7,690 nucleotides of DNA from Desulforamulus profundi (GTDB taxonomy: Bacteria > Bacillota_B > Desulfotomaculia > Desulfotomaculales > Desulfotomaculaceae): positions 1 through 7,690 of the forward strand of contig NZ_AWQQ01000121.1 of the NCBI RefSeq assembly GCF_002607855.1, in the 5' to 3' direction. This document shows, in pieces, positions 1-6,014 of the stretch (the stretch's first letter is position 1; the number at the start of each line of letters is the position of its first letter). Below the pieces are notes generated by a model. The model was not told the origin of the DNA. It was given only the letters and a program-made list of their open reading frames with translations, and ran no database searches. Position numbers and translations under genes: made by a program.

Positions 1-581
1 CCCTACAGGGATGTTCCTTACAAAACCTCCCTGGTGGTTTCCATGATTGACCGCCCCGGGGCCCTTTACAGCCTTTTGAAGGAGTTTGCCTGGCGGGGAG
101 TCAATTTAACCCGCATAGAATCCCGCCCGGCCAGAACCTACCTGGGCGAATATATCTTCTTTATCGATTTGGAGGCCACCGCCACCAGCCGGCGGTCAAA
201 GAGGCCCTGAGGGAAATTGCTGCCCAATCCCGCCAGATTCGAGTTCTGGGATGTTATCCGGCCTGTCAAAGGACCGATTGCCAGGAGAACAGGAAGAAGG
301 AAGAGACCCTGGAGGAACTCCGGGCGGATATCGATATCATCGACCGGCAGATCATTGAACTGCTGGGCAAAAGGGCGAAGCTGGTCACCAGGGTGGGAGA
401 GATCAAACAGCCTACCGGGCAGGTTCGGGACCCCGCCAGGGAAGCACAGGTGCTGGCGCAGGTGCGCCGGTTGGCCCAACATCATGGATTGTCCCAGGAT
501 ATTACGGAGACCGTTTACCGGATCCTGATGGACTATTTTGTGGATATTCAATTAAACCAGGTAACATCTCAGACTTTATGA
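1..581 (+). pseudogene. pheA: Prephenate dehydratase C-terminal part: ACT domain plus chorismate mutase domain, 5'-partial, with a 1-base frameshift
   Basis: Prephenate dehydratase makes phenylpyruvate from prephenate in phenylalanine synthesis; chorismate mutase makes prephenate from chorismate. The catalytic dehydratase domain would lie upstream of the window. Frame 1 from base 1 encodes an ACT domain with DRPGALYSLL and the phenylalanine-binding ESRP motif, then YIFFIDLE, and hits a stop at 208-210. Homology resumes in frame 3 from about 189 (PAVKEALREIA), so one base appears missing near 187. After a short linker, an AroQ-type chorismate mutase domain runs from about 310 to 555: LRADID, GKRAKL, GEIK, RDPARE and a final DIQ supply the expected Arg, Arg, Lys, Asp-Arg-Glu and Gln active-site residues. 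The mutase lies after the ACT domain, whereas in the E. coli P-protein it is N-terminal. The stop at 579-581 lies in a terminator loop. Family assignment is firm; whether the gene is truly broken is not. Confidence 0.85.
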
Positions 582-598
582 CTGGGATGTTACTTTTT
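561..598 (+). terminator. Rho-independent terminator overlapping the 3' end of pheA
   Basis: The arms are 561-572 (GTAACATCTCAG) and 582-593 (CTGGGATGTTAC). They form a 12-base-pair stem with one G-T wobble and a 9-base loop, followed directly by five T (594-598). The 5' arm is made of the last pheA codons and the stop codon TGA (579-581) sits in the loop, so the gene and its terminator share sequence. Confidence 0.88.
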
Positions 599-607
599 AG
601 TTCCCAT

Positions 608-617
608 ACTAATTAGT
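608..617 (+). promoter_or_regulatory. Perfect 10-base palindrome upstream of the promoter, possible operator
   Basis: ACTAATTAGT reads the same on both strands and ends 24 bases before the -35 box of the CoA-disulfide reductase promoter. The position would suit a regulator site. A short AT-rich palindrome can also arise by chance, and no regulator gene is visible nearby. Confidence 0.2.
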
Positions 618-641
618 TTTGGTAATAAGAGGGAGCAAGTA

Positions 642-671
642 TTGAATCTATTCTATTGTTGGTGTTATAAT
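642..671 (+). promoter_or_regulatory. Probable sigma-A promoter of the CoA-disulfide reductase gene
   Basis: The -35 box TTGAAT (642-647) matches TTGACA at five of six positions. An 18-base spacer precedes a perfect -10 box, TATAAT (666-671). Transcription would start near 678, giving a short leader. The promoter lies in an AT-rich gap just after the pheA terminator, so the downstream gene is probably transcribed on its own. Confidence 0.75.
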
Positions 672-694
672 ATAATTATTAAAATTTTGAAGAA

Positions 695-2404
695 ATGGGG
701 GCGCTATTCTTGTCCAGCAAAAAGATCCTAATCATTGGCGGTGTAGCCGCAGGTCCCAAGACTGCAGCCAGGGCACGCCGTTTAGATCCCGATGCGCAAA
801 TTACCATTCTTGAAAAGGGTAAGTACATATCTTATGCCGGATGCGGTATGCCTTTCTACCTTTCCGGAAAGATTCACGATTTTGATCACCTGTATTCTAC
901 TTCCTATGGCGTTAAGCGTGATCCCGAGTTCTTTAAATCCGAACGGGGCGTGGACGTATTCACCGGCACCGAGGCCATCTCCATTGACAGAGCAAACAAA
1001 AAAGTGATCGCCCGCAATGTCGACACCGGCGCAGAAAGTGTTTTTGAATACGATAAATTGGTTTTGGGTACCGGCTCTTACCCCATCACTCCTCCCATAG
1101 AAAACCTCGACCTGAAAGGGGTTTACCGTTTAAATCACCTGGAGGATGCTGAAAGGATTAAGCAGGCCCTGGACGCCGGGGAAGTGAACGATGTGGTGAT
1201 TATCGGCACCGGTTTTATCGGCATGGAAGCTGTGGATGCCGTATTCAATCCCATGCGTGCCGTAACCGTAGTGGAATTCAGAGATACCCTGCTGCCCGGC
1301 ATCCTGGACCCGGATATGGGCACACTGCTCTACAAAAACTTCTACGAGCAGGGTTTGGAAGGCCGTTTCGGGGAGAAAGTTCTCAAGTTGGAAGGCGAAG
1401 ACGGCAGGGTGACCCGGGTCATTACCGACAAAGGTTCCATTGACGCGGATGCCGTCATTTTAGCCGTTGGCGTCCGCCCCAATGTGAAGCTGGCCCAGGA
1501 GGCCGGTCTGACCATCGGTGAAACCGGCGCCATTGTGGTCAATGAATACATGCAGACCAGCGACCCGGACATTTATGCCCTGGGCGACTGTGTTGAAAAC
1601 ACCCACCTTTTAACCGGCAAAAAGGTTTACGGTCCCATGGCCACCTATGCCAACCGCCAGGGGCGCGTGGTGGGCGACAACGTTACCGGCGGCCAATCTA
1701 CCTTTAAGGGGATTCTGGGCACCGGTGTGCTGCACTGCATGGGCATGAATGTGGCCCGCACCGGTCTGGGTGAAGTTCAGGCCCGGGCCCTGGGGTATGA
1801 TATCGAGTCCATCATGGTTGCTACCTTTGATATGACCCACTATCACCCCGACAGCAACAAGATTTTACTGAAGATGATCGTGGAAAATGGCACCAAAAAG
1901 CTGCTGGGCCTCCAGGGCATCGGCAAAGGGGAAGTGGCCAAACGCATCGACGTGGCGGCCACCATGATGCTTTACGGCGGCACCCTGGACGACCTGCTGA
2001 ACCTGGACCTTGGTTATGCGCCCCCCTACAACACGCCCATTGATCCCATGGTGCATACCGGACTGGCTCTGAAGAACAAACTGGAAGGCGTGGCCAATAC
2101 CTATACTCCACAGGAGGTTCAGGAGAAATTAGAGCGCGGGGAAGACTTTGTCCTGCTGGATGTCCGGACACCCCAGCAGTTTAACATGCGCCACATTGGA
2201 GACGACCGGGTACAGCAGTTAACCCTGGGCGAGCTGCGGGAGAAACTGGACCAGGTACCGAGAGACAAGGAAATTGTCACCGTCTGCGTCATGGGTACTC
2301 GCGCCTATGAAGCTGCCCGCATCCTGCAGGGTGCCGGATTTAAGAACGTCAAATTTATGGAAGCCGGCATGGAAGGCTGGCCCTTCGATATGGATGATTT
2401 TTAA
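695..2404 (+). CDS. CoA-disulfide / persulfide reductase with C-terminal rhodanese domain (FAD-dependent pyridine nucleotide-disulfide oxidoreductase)
   Basis: Members of this family use NAD(P)H and FAD to reduce CoA disulfide, CoA persulfide or polysulfide in the cytoplasm; the rhodanese domain handles sulfane sulfur. With the 569-residue numbering: FAD Rossmann motif GGVAAG (15-20); SYAGCG with the single redox Cys50, as in CoA-disulfide reductases; NAD(P)H motif GTGFIG (171-176); second FAD motif with GDC, Asp298; the family signature GYAPPY before the join; and a rhodanese domain from about 468 to 569 with active loop CVMGTR, Cys531. ATG 695 has only a weak GAAG upstream. TTG at 710 (starting LSSKKILIIGG) follows a G5 run by 8 bases and matches the usual N-terminus better, so it may be the true start. 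It has its own promoter and terminator. Family is clear; the physiological substrate (CoA disulfide, persulfide, or O2 as an NADH oxidase) is not. Confidence 0.9.
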   Translation: MGALFLSSKKILIIGGVAAGPKTAARARRLDPDAQITILEKGKYISYAGCGMPFYLSGKIHDFDHLYSTSYGVKRDPEFFKSERGVDVFTGTEAISIDRANKKVIARNVDTGAESVFEYDKLVLGTGSYPITPPIENLDLKGVYRLNHLEDAERIKQALDAGEVNDVVIIGTGFIGMEAVDAVFNPMRAVTVVEFRDTLLPGILDPDMGTLLYKNFYEQGLEGRFGEKVLKLEGEDGRVTRVITDKGSIDADAVILAVGVRPNVKLAQEAGLTIGETGAIVVNEYMQTSDPDIYALGDCVENTHLLTGKKVYGPMATYANRQGRVVGDNVTGGQSTFKGILGTGVLHCMGMNVARTGLGEVQARALGYDIESIMVATFDMTHYHPDSNKILLKMIVENGTKKLLGLQGIGKGEVAKRIDVAATMMLYGGTLDDLLNLDLGYAPPYNTPIDPMVHTGLALKNKLEGVANTYTPQEVQEKLERGEDFVLLDVRTPQQFNMRHIGDDRVQQLTLGELREKLDQVPRDKEIVTVCVMGTRAYEAARILQGAGFKNVKFMEAGMEGWPFDMDDF

Positions 2405-2413
2405 AAGAACGCC

Positions 2414-2454
2414 AATAACCCGTGCGGAAGGATTCGTACGGGTTATTTATTCTT
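2414..2454 (+). terminator. Rho-independent terminator after the CoA-disulfide reductase gene
   Basis: The arms 2414-2426 (AATAACCCGTGCG) and 2435-2447 (CGTACGGGTTATT) form a 13-base-pair stem with one G-T wobble and an 8-base loop. The T-rich tail TATTCTT is interrupted. It starts 10 bases after the stop codon. Confidence 0.8.
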
Positions 2455-2469
2455 ATGAATAGTACATAA

Positions 2470-2491
2470 GCCCCATAAGGGCATTTTTTTT
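2470..2491 (+). terminator. Possible second, weaker terminator
   Basis: GCCC (2470-2473) and GGGC (2479-2482) form a short 4-base-pair hairpin with a 5-base loop, followed after one A by eight consecutive T (2484-2491). The stem is short, but the T-run is better than that of the preceding terminator. It may serve as a back-up that insulates the spoIIIA operon from vegetative transcription. Confidence 0.45.
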
Positions 2492-2513
2492 GTCCTTAAA
2501 CCGGGTGTTATCT

Positions 2514-2543
2514 GGCATAAATTGGAGCTTCGACCAATATGTA
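2514..2543 (+). promoter_or_regulatory. Candidate sigma-E promoter of the spoIIIA operon
   Basis: In Bacillus subtilis the spoIIIA operon is transcribed in the mother cell by sigma-E. Here GGCATAAA (2514-2521) resembles the sigma-E -35 element. After 14 bases, AATATGTA (2536-2543) shares only the ATA core of the -10 consensus CATACAnT. The match is partial; position and the known biology are the main support. No good sigma-A promoter is visible in the gap. Confidence 0.3.
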
Positions 2544-2550
2544 TAAGATA

Positions 2551-2558
2551 GGGAGGGG
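2551..2558 (+). promoter_or_regulatory. Shine-Dalgarno sequence that sets the spoIIIAA start
   Basis: GGGAGGGG lies 7 bases before ATG 2566. An in-frame ATG at 2539 lies upstream of this site and has no ribosome binding site, so 2566 is chosen as the start. Confidence 0.8.
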
Positions 2559-2565
2559 ACAAACT

Positions 2566-3579
2566 ATGTCTGTTTTGAGACAAATACAAGCCCTTGATAT
2601 CAATAAAGCTACACCCGTGGATGAAGTGTTGAACCTGCTGCCCCCGAACCTGCGACAGATGCTGAGTGAGCTGCCGCCGGCCGTCAAGGAAACGGTGGAG
2701 GAAATTCGCATCAGGCAGGGACGCCCCTTAATGTTGGGTCTGGCCCAGGGGGACTGCTATGTTTCCGAAAAGGGGGCGGTTGCTTCCTGCCTGAGCGAGG
2801 CCTATGTGGTAAACACCAACGATGTGGAACGAGTCACCCAACTTGTGAGCCGCAGTTCCCTCTATGCGCTGGAAGAAGAACTGAGGAACGGCTTTATCAC
2901 CCTTCCCGGGGGGCACCGGGTGGGCATCACCGGCAAGGTGCTCACGGACCAGGGGATGGTGAAGAATATCAAATACATTTCGGGTTTCAATTTTCGTATC
3001 TCCCGCGCGGTCAAGGGAGTGGCGGACAGGGTGCTGCCCTATCTCATTTCTCCTGAAGGAAGGTTTTTCCACACGGTGCTGGTGTCGCCCCCCCGCTGCG
3101 GTAAAACCACCCTGTTGAGGGACCTGATCCGCAGGCTCAGTGAAGGAATTCCGGAACTGGGTTTTCCGGGCATCAATGTCGGGGTGGTGGACGAGCGTTC
3201 AGAAATTGCCGGCTGCTACCGCGGCATCCCCCAGCGGGATATCGGCCCCCGGACCGATGTGCTGGATGCCTGCCCCAAGGCGGCAGGGATGATGATGCTG
3301 CTCCGTTCCATGGGGCCGTCGGTGATTGCCACCGACGAAATCGGCCGCCAGGAGGATGTGGCGGCCCTGGAAGAGGTGTTAAACGCCGGGGTAAAGGTTC
3401 TGACCACGGTCCATGGTTCGTCCTTGGAAGAACTGGCTGACCGCCCGGCCTTACAGTATTTATTTAAAATTAAGGCCATCCAGCGATTTGTTTTGCTGGG
3501 CAGATCGAAGGGTGTAGGAACGGTGGAAGACATTATTGACGGCCGGACCATGCGGTCGTTGGGGGTGAAACGATGCTGA
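2566..3579 (+). CDS. spoIIIAA: Stage III sporulation protein AA, secretion-type ATPase
   Basis: SpoIIIAA is the predicted cytoplasmic ATPase of the SpoIIIA-SpoIIQ channel in the mother cell, related to the GspE/VirB11 ATPases of secretion systems. The protein has 337 residues, close to the usual 300-340. The N-terminal part contains PPNLRQML and EIRIRQGRPL, typical of the family. The P-loop is SPPRCGKTT (residues 174-182), followed by VGVVDERSEIAG, then a DACPKAAGMMMLLRSMGP segment and the acidic VIATDEIG. A late TTVHG motif fits the AAA-type fold. ATG 2566 is chosen because of the strong ribosome binding site just before it. The last 7 bases overlap the start of spoIIIAB, a sign of translational coupling. 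It is the first gene of the operon and is intact. Confidence 0.95.
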   Translation: MSVLRQIQALDINKATPVDEVLNLLPPNLRQMLSELPPAVKETVEEIRIRQGRPLMLGLAQGDCYVSEKGAVASCLSEAYVVNTNDVERVTQLVSRSSLYALEEELRNGFITLPGGHRVGITGKVLTDQGMVKNIKYISGFNFRISRAVKGVADRVLPYLISPEGRFFHTVLVSPPRCGKTTLLRDLIRRLSEGIPELGFPGINVGVVDERSEIAGCYRGIPQRDIGPRTDVLDACPKAAGMMMLLRSMGPSVIATDEIGRQEDVAALEEVLNAGVKVLTTVHGSSLEELADRPALQYLFKIKAIQRFVLLGRSKGVGTVEDIIDGRTMRSLGVKRC

Positions 3580-4091
3580 AATTTTTGGGCGCGGCGGCAG
3601 TGGTTTTTTCCTGCACGCTTATCGGCATGACAGTTGCCAGCAGCTACAGCCGGCGCCCGGGTGAGATCAGGTCTCTGCTGAACGCCCTGCAGATGCTGGA
3701 GACAGAGGTATCCTACGGGGCCACGCCTCTGCCGGAGGCCCTGACCCATGTGGCAGAACGCTGTGATCCCCGGGTGGCCCCTTTATTCAGCCGAACCGGC
3801 GAGGAACTGATGACCATGCGGGGCATCACCGCCAGGGAGGCCTGGGAAACGGCGCTAAATCAATATTATCCCAAGTCGGCACTGACCAGGGCCGACCGGG
3901 GCATTTTGCTGGAACTGGGGAACAGCCTGGGGGTTTCCGACCGGGAGGACCAGGTGAAGCACCTGGTGCTGGCCAAGGAACAGCTGAAGCTGGAGCAGAC
4001 CAAGGCCGAGGAGGCCTCCTTAAAGAATACCAAGGTTTACAACTATTTAGGTTTTCTGGGCGGTCTTACAATCGTACTGATCCTGATCTAG
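3573..4091 (+). CDS. spoIIIAB: Stage III sporulation protein AB
   Basis: SpoIIIAB is a mother-cell membrane protein of the SpoIIIA complex, distantly related to the GspF/PilC platform proteins of type II secretion and pilus systems. The protein has 172 residues, near the family norm. A hydrophobic N-terminal helix (about residues 4-21) is followed by the conserved RRPGEIRSLLNALQMLETEV stretch and a long helical cytosolic region rich in Leu, Glu and Arg. A C-terminal membrane helix ends in LTIVLILI. The start ATG lies inside the end of spoIIIAA, with a G-rich ribosome binding site (GGGGGTGA) within that gene. Intact. Confidence 0.93.
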   Translation: MLKFLGAAAVVFSCTLIGMTVASSYSRRPGEIRSLLNALQMLETEVSYGATPLPEALTHVAERCDPRVAPLFSRTGEELMTMRGITAREAWETALNQYYPKSALTRADRGILLELGNSLGVSDREDQVKHLVLAKEQLKLEQTKAEEASLKNTKVYNYLGFLGGLTIVLILI

Positions 4092-4108
4092 GAAAGGGGA
4101 AAAGAAGC

Positions 4109-4309
4109 ATGGGCAATATCGACTTGATCTTTAAGATTGCCGGGGTGGGACTGTTAACGGCCGTATTGAGCACCCTGTTAAAAGAATATAAAAAGGACGA
4201 CTATGCCGTCCTGGCCACCCTGGGCGGCCTGACGGTGGTTTTGTTCTGGGTGGTGCAGCTCCTGGGAAGCCTGTTTGACCAGGTTAAATCGGTGTTTAAA
4301 CTTTTTTAA
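4109..4309 (+). CDS. spoIIIAC: Stage III sporulation protein AC
   Basis: This is a small membrane protein of 66 residues, matching the roughly 65-68 of the family. Two hydrophobic helices are visible, about residues 5-24 and 33-52, joined by a charged KEYKKDDY loop. SpoIIIAC and SpoIIIAD are related to each other and are thought to be integral membrane parts of the mother-cell platform; their precise function is poorly known. GGAAAGGGG a few bases upstream serves as ribosome binding site, and 17 bases separate it from spoIIIAB. Its stop is followed by an unusually long 118-base gap with hairpins before spoIIIAD. Confidence 0.92.
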   Translation: MGNIDLIFKIAGVGLLTAVLSTLLKEYKKDDYAVLATLGGLTVVLFWVVQLLGSLFDQVKSVFKLF

Positions 4310-4342
4310 ATCCTGCTGATCAAGGATTCAGGTAGATAATAA

Positions 4343-4409
4343 GTGAGTAAATCAGAAGTGAGATATTTTAAGTGTTTTATTTTCTCACCTCCCACTTCTC
4401 ACATCTCAC
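4343..4409 (+). promoter_or_regulatory. Imperfect inverted repeat between spoIIIAC and spoIIIAD (hairpin form 1, ribosome binding site free)
   Basis: GTGAG (4343-4347) pairs with CTCAC (4405-4409), and AGAAGTG (4354-4360) pairs with CACTTCT (4393-4399), with small internal loops between them. This fold leaves the spoIIIAD ribosome binding site at 4414-4420 unpaired. It competes with the hairpin at 4385-4420. It could be a regulatory leader or a copy of a dispersed intergenic repeat built on GTGAG/CTCAC units. Confidence 0.45.
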
Positions 4410-4420
4410 AAGTGAGGTGA
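4385..4420 (+). promoter_or_regulatory. Hairpin that would hide the spoIIIAD ribosome binding site (form 2)
   Basis: TCACCTC (4385-4391) pairs with GAGGTGA (4414-4420), and after a CC bulge ACTT (4394-4397) pairs with AAGT (4410-4413): 11 base pairs around a 12-base loop. GAGGTGA is the spoIIIAD Shine-Dalgarno sequence, 7 bases before ATG 4428. This fold and the one at 4343-4409 use the same bases, so only one can form at a time. Confidence 0.5.
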
Positions 4421-4427
4421 CAGGGGC

Positions 4428-4814
4428 ATGGACATTTTACAAATTGTAGGACTTGGTTTGGTGGTATGCATCCTGGCCATCATTCTGCGCCAGCAAAAAC
4501 CGCCCATGGCCACGTTACTGACCATGACAGCCGGCGTCATCATTTTCTTTATCATGATGCCTCAAATTACGGGCGTGTTTACTGTTTTAAGAGACCTGGC
4601 CAGCCAGGCCAATGTCAGTATGATCTACATGGGAACCATTTTAAAAATTGTGGGCATCGCCTATATTGCGGACTTTGGTTCCCAAATCTGCCGGGATGCC
4701 GGTGAGAACGCCCTGGCCTCCAAGATTGAGTTTGCGGCGAAAATTATCGTTCTGGTGATGGCGGTACCCATTATCGTAGCGGTATTACAGTCACTGATAA
4801 AACTGGTGCCTTAA
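4428..4814 (+). CDS. spoIIIAD: Stage III sporulation protein AD
   Basis: An integral membrane protein of 128 residues (B. subtilis about 133), expected in the mother-cell membrane facing the forespore as part of the SpoIIIA complex. Hydrophobic segments are seen at about residues 3-20, 28-50, around 66-80, and near the C-terminus (KIIVLVMAVPIIVAVLQ). The family's conserved tract from MIYMGTILKIVGIAYI to SQICRDAGE, then SKIEFAAKII, is present. The ribosome binding site GAGGTGA lies in a possible hairpin (see 4385-4420), unlike the other genes of the operon. The stop at 4812-4814 is almost in contact with the start region of spoIIIAE. Confidence 0.94.
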   Translation: MDILQIVGLGLVVCILAIILRQQKPPMATLLTMTAGVIIFFIMMPQITGVFTVLRDLASQANVSMIYMGTILKIVGIAYIADFGSQICRDAGENALASKIEFAAKIIVLVMAVPIIVAVLQSLIKLVP

Positions 4815-4827
4815 GGTGGGGAGAAGG

Positions 4828-5996
4828 TTGCCAAAAATTATTTGTATGCTGTTCATGCTTTGTTTGCTTTTATCCCCGGTTCCGGTACAGGCGGCACCTG
4901 AACAGCAAAGCTCAGGTCCCGAAGGACAACTGGGCGAGCTGGAGATGAGCAAACTGGAGGAGTTCGTGGAACATTTGAACTCCGAGATTGAGGGAGCGGT
5001 CCCGGAACTGAAGTTTAAGGAATTGGTTCTTAAGCTGGTAAAGGGAGATTTGGACTGGCAGGTTTCGGACGTTTTTATAGGACTTATTAAATTTTTCTTT
5101 AAAGAGGTGGTGGCCAACGCTTCGCTGCTGGGGAAGTTGGTGGTGCTGGCGGTCATCTGTGCGGTGCTGCAGAATTTAATGTCTTCTTTTGAAAAGGGGA
5201 CCACCGGCAAACTGGCCTATGCCGTCAGTTACATGGCGTTGATCAGCCTGGCAGTGGGGACCTTTACCCTGGCAGTCAATATTGGTCGGGAAGCGGTGGA
5301 CAACATGGTCCACTTTATGCAGGCCCTGCTTCCCCTGTTGTTAACTTTGCTGGCAGCCATGGGAGGCGTAGCCTCAACGGCCATCTTTCATCCCATCATT
5401 TTTGGTTCCATCACGGCCATCGGGACAATCATCAAGGTCATCGTTTTTCCCTTAATCTTTTTCTCGGCGATTTTAAGCATCTTGAGCAACCTGTCGGAGA
5501 AATTTCAAGTATCCCGCCTGGCAGACTTAATGAAAAGCGTAGCCATGAGCGTGCTGGGATTATGCTCACTGTCTTCCTGGGCATTCTGGCCATCAAAGGC
5601 GTGGCCGGTTCGGTGACCGACGGGGTGGCAATACGGACGGCCAAATTTGCCACAGATGCTTTTATCCCGGTGGTGGGCGGCATGTTTTCGGATGCGCTGG
5701 ACGCGGTGATCGGGTCTTCCCTGTTAATTAAGAATGCCGTGGGAATTGCCGGGGTCATCATTATCTTTGTGCTGACCATCTTACCCATGATTAAGATCTT
5801 TGCGGTGGCCTTTGTATACAAACTGGCGGGGGCACTCATTCAGCCGGTGGGGGATAAGCAAATGGCGGACTGCCTGACCGGTTTGGGCAAGAGCCTGATC
5901 AGCATCTTTGCCGCGGTGGCCACGGTGGGATTGTTGTTTTTCTTTGCCATCACCATCGTGGTTGGAATGGGCGATTTGATGACCATGCTGCGTTAA
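4828..5996 (+). pseudogene. spoIIIAE: Stage III sporulation protein AE, with a 1-base frameshift near 5560
   Basis: SpoIIIAE is a polytopic membrane protein of the SpoIIIA complex with a cleavable signal peptide. One frame runs to a stop at 5614-5616; family-like sequence ends at SVAMSVLGL and resumes one frame over at 5562 (MLTVFLGILAIKGVAGS), running to 5996. Restoring one base gives about 389 residues, matching the roughly 400 of the family. The N-terminus is a clear signal peptide ending near VPVQA. Several hydrophobic segments follow, including LLPLLLTLLAAMGG, the IIKVIVFPLIFF region and, after the shift, IIIFVLTILPMIKIF and LLFFFAITIVVGMG. TTG 4828 is preferred because AAGGTGGGGAG lies just before it; GTG 4816 is in frame but lacks an upstream ribosome binding site. 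No slippery heptamer is seen, and ATG 5562 has no ribosome binding site, so separate translation of the second half is unlikely. A sequencing deletion is the likeliest cause. Confidence 0.88.
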
Positions 5997-6014
5997 AGTG
6001 AGGTGATGACAGGT

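Noticed and set aside
138..551. Open frame of 137 codons on the minus strand
   Set aside because: It lies opposite the pheA ACT and mutase domains, is low-complexity in composition, has no ribosome binding site, and disagrees with clear homology on the + strand.
1821..2171. Minus-strand open frames opposite the reductase gene
   Set aside because: They lie fully inside a complete, well-conserved gene on the other strand and show no recognisable family features.
2539..2565. Upstream in-frame ATG for spoIIIAA
   Set aside because: It precedes the strong ribosome binding site at 2551-2558, has none of its own, and may lie within the promoter.
3216..3749. Open frame of 177 codons on the minus strand
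   Set aside because: It is antisense to the end of spoIIIAA and the start of spoIIIAB, both strongly recognisable; it is a shadow of GC-rich coding sequence.
5550..5570. Programmed -1 ribosomal frameshifting in spoIIIAE (and likewise in pheA and spoIIIAG)
   Set aside because: None of the three sites has a slippery heptamer, and recoding in three neighbouring unrelated genes is improbable.
5562..5996. Separate gene starting at ATG 5562
   Set aside because: It is the second half of SpoIIIAE by homology and length, without a ribosome binding site.
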